This document shows, piece by piece, positions 1-6,724 of a stretch of 21,684 bases of DNA. Origin of the DNA: an uncultured Erysipelotrichaceae bacterium (GTDB taxonomy: Bacteria; Bacillota_I; Bacilli_A; RF39; UBA660); assembly GCA_902761685.1 (NCBI GenBank), contig CACWLI010000021.1, forward strand, positions 3,869 to 25,552, given 5' to 3'. The notes beneath the pieces are model-generated. The model saw only the letters and a program-made list of their open reading frames with translations. It had not been told where the DNA came from and did no database searches. Made by a program: the position numbers and the translations under genes. Each line of letters opens with the position of its first letter. Within the stretch, counting starts at the first letter, position 1.

Positions 1-77
1 CCTTAATAATTTCATAACCAATTACTTTTTAAATACTTATAAGTAAATTATTTATTTTAATATCAAAATGAGGACAT

Positions 78-212
78 TTATATACTAATTGATATTAAAA
101 TATCTAAATTATAATCACTATCTACATCTTCTTTAGGTTTTAAATAAAATGCTGTTCTTTTAATTAATCCTTGAAAATAAAGTAAATCTATATTTTTTAT
201 ATTATTTGTCAT
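78..212 (-). CDS. possible 44-aa open frame or gene fragment
   Basis: An ATG at 212 opens 44 codons ending in TAA, starting MTNNIKNIDLLYFQ. No good ribosome binding site precedes it and I recognise no family. It lies directly downstream of the broken dinD copy, so it may be a fragment of a further decayed cargo gene. The rest of 1-222 shows no other gene I can support. Confidence 0.2.
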   Translation of the reverse strand: MTNNIKNIDLLYFQGLIKRTAFYLKPKEDVDSDYNLDILISISI

Positions 213-225
213 TTGTCCCAGACTA

Positions 226-495
226 GATTTCTTGTTTGAATGGCAAAATAAGTTTAGCTAGAGCAATTATTTCTTTTTGAGGATTTCCATTCATTACAAT
301 TAAATAACATGCATATCTAGATAGTTTATAATCTATAATTTTTCTTGTTGTTTTAGATCCTATATTTATACTTCTCCACTGATTGTATCCTAAAATACTT
401 TGTAATTCTCTTGCTAACCAATATTCATTACCAAATTCATCAATATGTTTAATGTCTTCAAACATTTTATTTGTATATTCTTTTATCTCATTCAT
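226..495 (-). pseudogene. dinD: decayed dinD copy (N-terminal part only)
   Basis: From the ATG at 495 this frame reads MNEIKEYTNKMFEDIKHIDE, nearly the same as the N-terminus of the intact DinD at 3200-4012. It lacks an internal block of roughly 29 residues (DKVIKK to EDKMV in the intact copy), which joins WRS directly to NIGSKTTRKI. Near 240-250 a one-base loss relative to the intact copy shifts the frame in the region corresponding to ALAQTYFAIQTRKQE, and similarity stops near 226. The rest of the gene, more than half, is absent. Like the intact dinD it starts a few bases after a comEC 3' end (R5), so the comEC-3'/dinD pair exists twice. Clearly non-functional. Confidence 0.8.
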
Positions 496-511
496 TTCAT
501 CAACTTTCTTT

Positions 512-678
512 CTACGGACTACAAGTATCAATCTTTAATTTATTATTTTTAATCTTAAACATAATACTACCATCTCAATCTGTTCTATATATTTTAGATT
601 TATCTAGTACATTTAATACTTCTTTATTTGGATGTCCATATCTGTTATTCTTTCCAACTGGTATTGAGTATTTAGTAC
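512..678 (-). pseudogene. comEC: comEC 3'-end remnant R5
   Basis: On the minus strand this matches the last part of comEC, from KYSI and VGKNNRYGHPNKEVL through IYRTD and GSIMFKIKNNKL to the stop codon. The CAA of TDQDGS has become TGA, so the frame is interrupted. The upstream side differs from the long copies: the ISVG codons of comEC are replaced by codons reading PVG, exactly as in remnant R4. It sits between the radical SAM gene's terminator and the decayed dinD. This is the most distal copy and among the most decayed, as expected if it is the oldest. Confidence 0.8.
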
Positions 679-682
679 ATAT

Positions 683-704
683 AAAAAGATTGCAAATTGC
701 AATC
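683..704 (-). terminator. Rho-independent terminator of the radical SAM gene
   Basis: The minus strand forms the stem GATTGCA / TGCAATC around a 3-base loop (688-704), followed by a U run (683-687). It overlaps the TAG stop at 704-706 and abuts the R5 junction. Confidence 0.75.
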
Positions 705-1459
705 TAGTTTTTATACTTTTCCATTACTTCAGAACTTCTTCTGTATATATTTGTAATCTTTGATAATTTAGAAATTATTAATTCTTCGTCTTGACATTTA
801 CTATAAAACAACTCATTTTTGTTAGAGAAATGTACTGTTTCTTCAGATTTTTTATTTGAAAATATACTGCCAACCACTACATCTTTTATATCATATTTCT
901 CGATATATTTTTTATATAGATCTATATCATTTATAGTAATATTTTGTAAAACTGGTTTAATATATAAAACAACAGGTATATTTGTACTTTTTGAAATTTC
1001 AAATGTTTTAAACCTTTCTGAAATTGATGTGGTGTTTTTTTCATAAATATTATATTTAGATATAGTTGCTGAACTAACAAAAATAATTAATTGTCCGGGA
1101 TATTTTATGAGTGGTAATATTTCTGCAAGTTCCTTTTTTAAAATTTTGCATTTTGTAGACAACTGAATTTGATTTCCTTTTTTTAAAAAATATTTAATTA
1201 TATCTATGGTTTCTTTTTTATTATTTTCATCCCAGCACTCAGAAAAACAACCTATTGATATTAATGTATTATTATTTATATCTAAATTATTTTGCTCTAA
1301 CAATTCAATTATTTTTTTTGCAGAGATAGTTTTTTTTATAGACTTGTTGTATCCAAGTATAGGTAAATAACAATATGAACATTGAGCTTTGCATCCTAAA
1401 GAACTATTAATAAATACTCTTTTATTGTCATTAGCAAAGATATATCCATTATCAAACAT
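704..1459 (-). CDS. radical SAM domain protein (cargo)
   Basis: A 251-aa protein with the radical SAM cluster motif CKAQCSYC (C23, C27, C30; CxxxCxxC), which binds a 4Fe-4S cluster and SAM. Near the N-terminus, IFANDNKRVFINSSLGC places the cluster loop after the first strand, and alternating strands and helices follow to about residue 210, as in a partial TIM barrel. There is no second Cys cluster, so no SPASM or twitch domain. The start ATG follows GGTGG by a short spacer. An extended -10 promoter lies between the R1 stop and the gene, and a terminator overlaps its stop, so it is a one-gene transcription unit. The substrate is unknown. Its size is like small stand-alone radical SAM proteins; the setting (next to dinD remnants and comEC 3' ends) suggests accessory cargo. 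Confidence 0.8.
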   Translation of the reverse strand: MFDNGYIFANDNKRVFINSSLGCKAQCSYCYLPILGYNKSIKKTISAKKIIELLEQNNLDINNNTLISIGCFSECWDENNKKETIDIIKYFLKKGNQIQLSTKCKILKKELAEILPLIKYPGQLIIFVSSATISKYNIYEKNTTSISERFKTFEISKSTNIPVVLYIKPVLQNITINDIDLYKKYIEKYDIKDVVVGSIFSNKKSEETVHFSNKNELFYSKCQDEELIISKLSKITNIYRRSSEVMEKYKN

Positions 1460-1492
1460 TTTTTCACCACCAACATTTAATATTTTTAATAT

Positions 1493-1501
1493 ATTATATC
1501 A
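1493..1501 (-). promoter_or_regulatory. extended -10 promoter for the radical SAM gene
   Basis: The minus strand reads TATGATATAAT, i.e. TGA before a perfect TATAAT (1493-1498). It lies between the R1 stop codon and the ATG at 1459. The same element follows the stop of intact comEC upstream of trpF. No clear -35 box, as is common for extended -10 promoters. Confidence 0.6.
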
Positions 1502-1514
1502 TACTAATACACAT

Positions 1515-2105
1515 TTATGGTTCACACGTTTCAATATTTAATTCATTATTTTTAATCTTAAACATAATACTCCCATCTTGATCTGTTCTATATATTTTTG
1601 AATTATATAAATTATCTAATACTTCTTTATTTGGATGTCCATATCTGTTATTCCTTCCAACACTAATTACAGAATATTTAGGATTTATCGCATCAATAAA
1701 GTATTTACTACTACTTGTCTTACTTCCATGATGTCCTACTTTTAATACATCTATATCTGATAGATTATATTTATCTAATATTTCTTTTTCTGTAGTAACT
1801 GATGCATCTCCCATAAACATAAATTTATATCCATTAAGTTCTGTATAGATAACATTTGAATTATCATTTTCATTATCATAAATATTTGTTTGTAAAAAAT
1901 ATAATTTGTTATTATCAATATTTAACTCTTTAATACAGTAATAATACTTTATTTTTTTTCTATTCAATACCTTTATTAACTCCTTTTCTAAATAATTGGA
2001 CTTCCCACAGTTGAATATAACTTTCTCTACTTTAATGTTTTCTACTAAATTAATTGCTTCTCCCATATGATCGTAGTCTCCATGTGGTGACATACGTTTA
2101 TACAT
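1515..2105 (-). pseudogene. comEC: displaced comEC 3' end, copy R1 (MBL-domain fragment)
   Basis: The frame codes for the C-terminal ~189 residues of ComEC, from HGDYDHMGEAINLV to IETCEP and the stop. It keeps the MBL motifs HGDYDHMG, GDA and GHHGSKTSS, and SVGRNNRYGHP. It lacks the ComEC membrane channel and the first MBL strands (the YYIDVGQGDS region), so it cannot fold as a complete hydrolase. The frame opens with MYKRMS before PHGD, but no ribosome binding site precedes that ATG. Many substitutions separate it from intact comEC and the other copies, yet there is no stop or frameshift; this suggests it was a working 3' end until recently. It would usually be auto-annotated as an MBL fold metallo-hydrolase, which is misleading. 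Confidence 0.85.
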
Positions 2106-2119
2106 ATGAATTTATGCAT

Positions 2120-2144
2120 AAAAAAATTGCAATAAATGCAATTT
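2120..2144 (-). terminator. Rho-independent terminator of the tandem NDT-like gene
   Basis: The minus strand forms the stem AAATTGCA / TGCAATTT with a 5-base loop (2124-2144), followed by a run of Us (2120-2126). It overlaps the gene's stop codon and sits just before copy R1. Confidence 0.75.
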
Positions 2145-3162
2145 AAATATGTCGTTTTGCAACCGTCTCCATTTGGTTTTCTAAATGCTCGATTGTAGCC
2201 ATAACCCATTTTTCAATTGGTTCTTCAATTAATTTTATTTTCTTGCCTTTTCCAAGTAAATATCCCATTTCCATCATAACTGTATTTCCTATGTAACCAT
2301 CTTTATCACAAATGACAATTTCTTCGGATTTAAGGCATTTTTCTAAGAAATCTTTTTCTATAAGAATTGGTTCATCACTTTCATCATCTTCAAATATAAT
2401 AAAACCATTAGTATCTTTCTTTACAGCAGATATTTTTGGTGCTAATACAGTATATCCATTTTTCTGATATTCATAGGCTTGATTTTTTATAGAGTCTAAC
2501 TGCTTTCTTAAACTTCCTAAAAAAACAACTGTTTTAGGAAGCGTTTCTATAGCTTCTTCTGTATCAATGCTAAAAGTCGTATTTCTTGGTACACCAATTT
2601 TTTTATCATCATTATCTTCATTTAGGATATATGGAAAAGCTAATACTCTCACTATTTCTAAAGGAAATACAATTGTTTCTTTAAAACCGTGATTGTTATT
2701 TTTGGTAATAGAGGACATTAGCCACTCTGATTCATCTATATCATTCCAAAAAAATATTTCTTGCTTCTTTGACATTAGATATCCAAGTATAAATGATATA
2801 TAATTACTAATCTCACCACAAGAATTACAAACATATACCACATCACTTTGCATGCAAAAATTTATTTGATTTATAATATCTTGTGCACTTAATTTTGGAA
2901 TACTTATAGTTTCATTAATGCCATATTTCTCAAATAATTGTCTAAGCCCATTATTATCAATTAAAACTGTACCACGACTACCAAAGTAATATGCGATTCT
3001 TTTAAGAATATCATCTTTATCTAAATCAGATAATTCAAAATTAAAATCATAAACGCCTTTAACCCCTTGAGATTCAAATAAATAATGCATAAATTTTATA
3101 TCAGATGGACTATTCCCAATTAAGGCAATACTATCATAATTATCAGTTGGAGAATTACGCAT
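2143..3162 (-). CDS. protein with two nucleoside 2-deoxyribosyltransferase-like (NDT/SLOG-like) domains
   Basis: A 339-aa protein. The ATG at 3162 is chosen because AGAGGTGA stands just upstream; the frame is open 10 codons further, but without a ribosome binding site. Two halves look alike. The second half (about 210-320) begins TVVFLGS, has a helix, then CLKSEEIVICDKDGYIGN and MMEMGYLLGKGKKI. This resembles the nucleoside 2-deoxyribosyltransferase fold, with E298 in the position of the catalytic Glu of the xxxEIGYA motif. The first half (about 10-140) begins SIALIGN and has CMQSDVVYVC and FILGYLMSKKQEI, but lacks that Glu. One catalytic and one degenerate, perhaps ligand-binding, domain is inferred. 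Related folds occur in nucleotide-sensing proteins of defence systems. It has its own promoter and follows dinD. Function not proven. Confidence 0.6.
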   Translation of the reverse strand: MRNSPTDNYDSIALIGNSPSDIKFMHYLFESQGVKGVYDFNFELSDLDKDDILKRIAYYFGSRGTVLIDNNGLRQLFEKYGINETISIPKLSAQDIINQINFCMQSDVVYVCNSCGEISNYISFILGYLMSKKQEIFFWNDIDESEWLMSSITKNNNHGFKETIVFPLEIVRVLAFPYILNEDNDDKKIGVPRNTTFSIDTEEAIETLPKTVVFLGSLRKQLDSIKNQAYEYQKNGYTVLAPKISAVKKDTNGFIIFEDDESDEPILIEKDFLEKCLKSEEIVICDKDGYIGNTVMMEMGYLLGKGKKIKLIEEPIEKWVMATIEHLENQMETVAKRHI

Positions 3163-3180
3163 AATGTCACCTCTATGTAC

Positions 3181-3189
3181 ATTATAACA
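3181..3189 (-). promoter_or_regulatory. extended -10 promoter for the tandem NDT-like gene
   Basis: The minus strand reads TGTGTTATAAT (TGT before a perfect TATAAT at 3181-3186), between the dinD stop at 3200 and the ATG at 3162. The leader would be only about a dozen bases, containing the AGAGGTGA ribosome binding site. Confidence 0.6.
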
Positions 3190-3199
3190 CATTTATTAT

Positions 3200-4012
3200 C
3201 TATTCTTTTAGTTTCAAATTTTCTTTTTCTAACTCTTTTAAACTTTTATTTGGTGTATGTAAATTTTCAGGCATGGTACCACCTAATCTCTTAATGCTAT
3301 TTCTTACTTCCTTACCTACCTCATAATGAACAGAATTTGCTGTATATTCATTATCTACTTTATCTCTTTTTAATTTAGCATCTGTTTGCGCAATTCGAAA
3401 TATATTATCTGCAAGTTCTTCACTACCCATATTATCTAATATATCTTCTCTATATCTTAATTTCTTTCTTTTAAAAATGTCATCTGCCGTTTCACCATTA
3501 TAAAGTCCTTTATATCCAGCATTATGAAATCTAGCTAAGTCTTTTACTCCACTATTAACTGGTAAATTATAATTGCCTTTTCTTGCTTGATTTCTTCTAT
3601 ATAATCTTTTTTCATCCTCAGTAAGTTCATTATATTCTTTTTCAGATAGTTCTTGTTTTCTTGTTTGAATGGCAAAGTAAGTTTGAGCAAGAGCAATAAT
3701 TTTGATTCTTGGATTACAATTTTGAACTATTAAATAACAAGCATATCTTGATAATTTGTAATCATGAATTTTTCTAATTGTGTTAGAACCAATATTAACC
3801 ATTTTGTCCTCAAAGACAAAATTGTCTAAAGTATAATAATTGCTACCTGTACAAGCCTCAATTGCTTTCTTAATTACTTTGTCAAACTTTCTCCATTCTT
3901 TATACTCTAATGCTTTCATTAATTCTCTTGCTAACCAATACTCATTACCTAATTCATCTATATGTTTTATATCTTCAAATATTGTTTCTGTATATTCTTT
4001 TATTTGATTCAT
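3200..4012 (-). CDS. dinD: DNA damage-inducible protein D (DinD)
   Basis: A 270-aa protein matching the DinD family along its whole length, about the usual size. Recognisable blocks are the N-terminal BRO-like domain (IKHIDELGNEYWLARELMKA, residues ~15-34), the KLSRYACYLIVQN block, YFAIQTRKQE, RFHNAGYKGLYNG, and the C-terminal VHYEVGKEVRNSIKRLGGTM and PENLHTP. E. coli DinD is an SOS-induced protein that affects RecA activity; the role here is inferred from family only. The start at 4012 follows GGAAG. The frame is open upstream into the end of comEC copy R2, but that part encodes the antisense of nothing sensible and has no ribosome binding site. The gene begins only 16 bases after the R2 stop, so its promoter must lie inside or upstream of R2. 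A decayed paralogue in the same position lies at 226-495. Confidence 0.9.
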   Translation of the reverse strand: MNQIKEYTETIFEDIKHIDELGNEYWLARELMKALEYKEWRKFDKVIKKAIEACTGSNYYTLDNFVFEDKMVNIGSNTIRKIHDYKLSRYACYLIVQNCNPRIKIIALAQTYFAIQTRKQELSEKEYNELTEDEKRLYRRNQARKGNYNLPVNSGVKDLARFHNAGYKGLYNGETADDIFKRKKLRYREDILDNMGSEELADNIFRIAQTDAKLKRDKVDNEYTANSVHYEVGKEVRNSIKRLGGTMPENLHTPNKSLKELEKENLKLKE

Positions 4013-4028
4013 TTTATCATCTTCCTTT

Positions 4029-4602
4029 CTATGGACTACAAGTCTCAATTTTCAATTTATTATTTTTTATCTTAAACATAATACTACCATCTTGATCTGT
4101 CCTATATATTTTTGAATTATCTAAATTAGTTAATACTTCTTTATTTGGGTGACCATATCTATTATTCTTACCTACACTTATTATTGAATACTTTGGATTT
4201 ATTTCATTAATAAACTCTTTCCCACTGCTTGTCTTAGATCCATGATGTCCAACTTTCAATATATCTATATCCTGTAAATTGTATTTATTCATTATTTCTT
4301 TTTCAGTATTTGTAGACGCATCTCCCATAAACATGAATTTATATCCATCAAGTTCAGTGATTATTACATTACTATTATCATTTTCATTATCATATTCTTT
4401 AGTTTGTAAGAAATATAATTTATTTTTTTCTACATTTAATTCACTAATACAGGAATAATATTTTATTTTCTTTTTATCTAATACTTTGATGAATTCCTTT
4501 TCTAAATCATTGTATTCTCCACAATTGAATATGACTTTCTCTACTTTAAAATGATTAACTAAGTTAATTGCTTCTCCCATATGATCGTAATCTCCATGTG
4601 GT
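4029..4602 (-). pseudogene. comEC: displaced comEC 3' end, copy R2 (MBL-domain fragment)
   Basis: This codes for the C-terminal ~189 residues of ComEC without interruption, from HGDYDHMG (codon CAT at 4598) to IETCSP and the stop. GDA and GHHGSKTSS are retained. Upstream of HGD the frame soon meets a stop, and the nearest ATG is the Met of DHMG at 4580. Just before the junction the sequence AATTACC also resembles intact comEC, but one extra A (ACCACATGG against ACCCATGG) throws comEC's upstream frame off. R1 and R3 carry the same extra base. dinD follows 16 bases after its stop. Confidence 0.85.
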
Positions 4603-4631
4603 AATTGTCAAAAAGTAAGTCGAATAACATC

Positions 4632-4664
4632 AAAGAAAAAGAATTACCATTATGATAATTCTTT
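4632..4664 (-). terminator. Rho-independent terminator of the DUF488-like gene
   Basis: The minus strand stem AAGAATTA / TAATTCTT (4639-4663) is followed by a U-rich tail (TTTTTCTTT). It overlaps the gene's stop codon. Stem and tail closely resemble the terminator after the MFS gene (6691-6724). Confidence 0.7.
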
Positions 4665-5139
4665 AATCCTTTTTAATTAGTTTTTTCATTCTAGGTTTCA
4701 GATCATATGTTTCTTCAAAAGTTATTACACCAGATTCATTAATTGATAGTTTAGGAATTACAATACCCGTTTCAAGTTCAATCCAATCAGCTAATAATCT
4801 TCTATGGCAAAAGTGTTCTTTATTTATTTCTAATCCAGGCAGCTCATGACAAAGTAATATTATTTCCTCTCCAAATTTTTGTTTTAGAGTATCCATTAAT
4901 TCATATGGATTTAAGTCTTTCAGCCTTAAATCATAAAATTCTTTTATATACCAATCAATTAATTCATCTTCTGATAAATTATCGGGATTTTGATCATAAT
5001 ATTGCCATAAATATAATTTTGGAGACATTTTCTTATATGCATTACCATAAAAACCCCAGGCATTCCCACCATCACCAGTAATTGATACTAAATTACCACT
5101 TTTTGCATTTGCATAACAACTTGTTCCTTTTATAATCAT
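4663..5139 (-). CDS. DUF488-like protein (cargo)
   Basis: A 158-aa protein starting at the ATG at 5139. The C-terminal third holds EEIILLCHE followed ~13 residues later by FCHRRLLADWIE, a Cys plus CHR pattern typical of the DUF488 family, whose biochemical role is not established. The N-terminal part (GTSCYANAKSGNLVSITGDG) is Gly-rich, and several Trp and Tyr residues follow. No signal peptide or membrane segment. It stands between the YhcG-like nuclease gene's promoter region and copy R2, with its own extended -10 promoter and a terminator. The two genes behind R3 (nuclease, then this one) may form one cargo unit, though the nuclease gene lies upstream with only ~45 bases between. The family link rests on the CHR motif and is moderate. 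Confidence 0.55.
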   Translation of the reverse strand: MIIKGTSCYANAKSGNLVSITGDGGNAWGFYGNAYKKMSPKLYLWQYYDQNPDNLSEDELIDWYIKEFYDLRLKDLNPYELMDTLKQKFGEEIILLCHELPGLEINKEHFCHRRLLADWIELETGIVIPKLSINESGVITFEETYDLKPRMKKLIKKD

Positions 5140-5164
5140 CAAAACCAGCTACAAACTAATTAAT

Positions 5165-5173
5165 ATTATATCA
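5165..5173 (-). promoter_or_regulatory. extended -10 promoter for the DUF488-like gene
   Basis: The minus strand reads TATGATATAAT (TGA plus TATAAT at 5165-5170) in the gap between the nuclease stop (5186) and the ATG at 5139. Confidence 0.6.
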
Positions 5174-5185
5174 TAATTTCTATAA

Positions 5186-6076
5186 TTATACTAATTCATA
5201 TTCTCTAGCTATTATTCTCTCATCTGAACAATATTTTATGACATATTCATTATCCTGCTTACAAATAATAATTCCTACAGTATCATTCTCTTCTATAGTT
5301 TTAATATTCTTATCAATATAATTCATATAAGTCATAATTTGACCTGTATGTTCTTTTTTTAATTCAGTTACTTTTAATTCAATTACTACATAACATTTAT
5401 ATTTAATATTATAAAGAAGTAAATCAATATAATTGTATCTATCATCAATTTTTATTTTATATTCATTACCAACATAAGTAAAGCCAACACCTAATTGTTT
5501 TAAAAAGTTATCAAGATTATTCAGTATAGCTTGTTTTAACGCATATTCAGTTAGTTCTTCTTTCAATAAATCAGATTTTATTATTATTGGATTTGGTACA
5601 AGATCATTTACAATTAAATCACCTGATTCAATAAGTTTTATTTTAGTTTCACTACTTAACCTATCATACTCTCGATTATTAATTTTTTCTTGAAGTTCTC
5701 TTTTATTCAAGCTGTTATTTATAGTTGCATTTATGTAATAAATGATTTCATCTTCATTATTAATAGACAATAACTGTATATAATGACTCCAACTCAATTT
5801 TGACACCAATGGTGTCAATTTTTCACTCTTAAATACTTCATAAAATTTTCTCATTCTATATAGTGTTCGTTCATTATATTTCTTACCAACTTCAATCATC
5901 AACTTTTCTGAGTACTGTTTAATTATATTTTTACCATATGTACTTCCTGCCTCATATAACAGTTTCCCATTTTCAAAATATGTTATAACTCTATTCTTAT
6001 TTTTTGCAAAGTCTTTGGATTTATCATATATTTCACATTTTATTAAGTTTTTCTTTATCTCATCATAATAATTCAT
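5186..6076 (-). CDS. PDDEXK nuclease-domain protein of the YhcG/DUF1016 type
   Basis: A 296-aa protein with two parts. Residues ~1-140 are the helical DUF1016 N-terminal region, seen in YFENGKLLYEAGSTYG, the KKYNERTLYRMRKFYE block and LSWSHYIQLLSI. Residues ~150-290 are a PDDEXK nuclease core: GVGFTYVGNEYKI, then D218 in YIDLLLYN, E233 and K235 in IELKV, and Q246 in GQIMTYMNYID. The catalytic D-ExK set is complete, so it may be an active nuclease. Family members are scattered near restriction-modification and other defence genes; their exact role is uncertain. It is somewhat shorter than E. coli YhcG. AAAGGAG precedes the start by a short spacer, 13 bases after the stop of copy R3, so transcription must come from inside or before R3. 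Confidence 0.8.
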   Translation of the reverse strand: MNYYDEIKKNLIKCEIYDKSKDFAKNKNRVITYFENGKLLYEAGSTYGKNIIKQYSEKLMIEVGKKYNERTLYRMRKFYEVFKSEKLTPLVSKLSWSHYIQLLSINNEDEIIYYINATINNSLNKRELQEKINNREYDRLSSETKIKLIESGDLIVNDLVPNPIIIKSDLLKEELTEYALKQAILNNLDNFLKQLGVGFTYVGNEYKIKIDDRYNYIDLLLYNIKYKCYVVIELKVTELKKEHTGQIMTYMNYIDKNIKTIEENDTVGIIICKQDNEYVIKYCSDERIIAREYELV

Positions 6077-6088
6077 ATTTACTCCTTT

Positions 6089-6679
6089 CTACGGACTACA
6101 CGTCACAATTTTAAATTTATTATTTTTAATTTTAAACATAATACTACCATCTTGATCCGTTCTATATATTTTTGAATTATCTAAATTATCTAGTACTTCT
6201 TTATTTGGATGACCATACCTATTATTCTTACCTACACTAATAACAGAATATTTTGGATTAATCTCATTTATAAATTCTTTGTTACTACTTGTTTTGCTTC
6301 CGTGATGCCCTACTTTTAATACATCTATTTTAGACAAATTATATTTATCTAAAATATCTTTTTCCTTTTCTATTCCTGCATCTCCCATAAACATAAATTT
6401 ATAACCATTAAGTTCTGTATAAATAACATTACTATTATCATTTTCATTATCATATTCTTTTGTTTGTAAGAAATATAATTTGTTCTTATCTATATTTAAT
6501 TCTTTAATACACGAATAATACTTTATCTTCTTTTTATCTAAAACTTTAATTAATTCTTTTTCTAAATCGTTGTATTCTCCACAATTAAATATAACTTTCT
6601 CTACTTTAAAGTTATTAACTAAGTTAATAGCTTCTCCCATATGATCAAAGTCTCCATGTGGTGACCTGTGTTTATGCAT
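6089..6679 (-). pseudogene. comEC: displaced comEC 3' end, copy R3 (MBL-domain fragment)
   Basis: This codes for the ComEC C-terminus from HGDFDHMGEAINLVNNFKVE to VTCSP and the stop, uninterrupted. It is the copy most like intact comEC at protein level: HGDF and the NNFKVEKVIF and YTELNGYKF blocks are the same. The open frame starts MHKHRS before PHGD, without a ribosome binding site; in R1 the corresponding leader reads MYKRMS, and the DNA of the two leaders is clearly related although intact comEC has no such sequence. The MFS gene's terminator stands just upstream and the nuclease gene starts 13 bases downstream. Confidence 0.85.
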
Positions 6680-6690
6680 ACGGGTTTAAG

Positions 6691-6724
6691 TAAAGAAAAA
6701 GAACTATCTATTTAGATAATTCTT
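6691..6724 (-). terminator. Rho-independent terminator of the MFS gene
   Basis: The minus strand forms the stem AAGAATTATCT / AGATAGTTCTT (6699-6724) with a 4-base loop, followed by TTTCTTT. It overlaps the 3' end of the MFS gene, and copy R3 starts immediately after it. Confidence 0.75.

Noticed and set aside
560..580. TGA read as tryptophan (mycoplasma code)
   Set aside because: The in-frame TGA in R5 replaces a CAA Gln codon and lies in a decayed copy. Intact genes use TGG for Trp.
471..1046. Plus-strand open frames opposite the R5 remnant and the radical SAM gene
   Set aside because: They are antisense to recognisable genes, have no ribosome binding site and encode low-complexity hydrophobic strings, as expected from AT-rich shadows. 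The same holds for open frames at 3910-4095, 18320-18520 and 21351-21584.
1515..6679. Three independent MBL-fold hydrolase genes
   Set aside because: They lack the first MBL strands and a ribosome binding site, and are collinear with the comEC 3' end down to the stop codon; they are comEC fragments.
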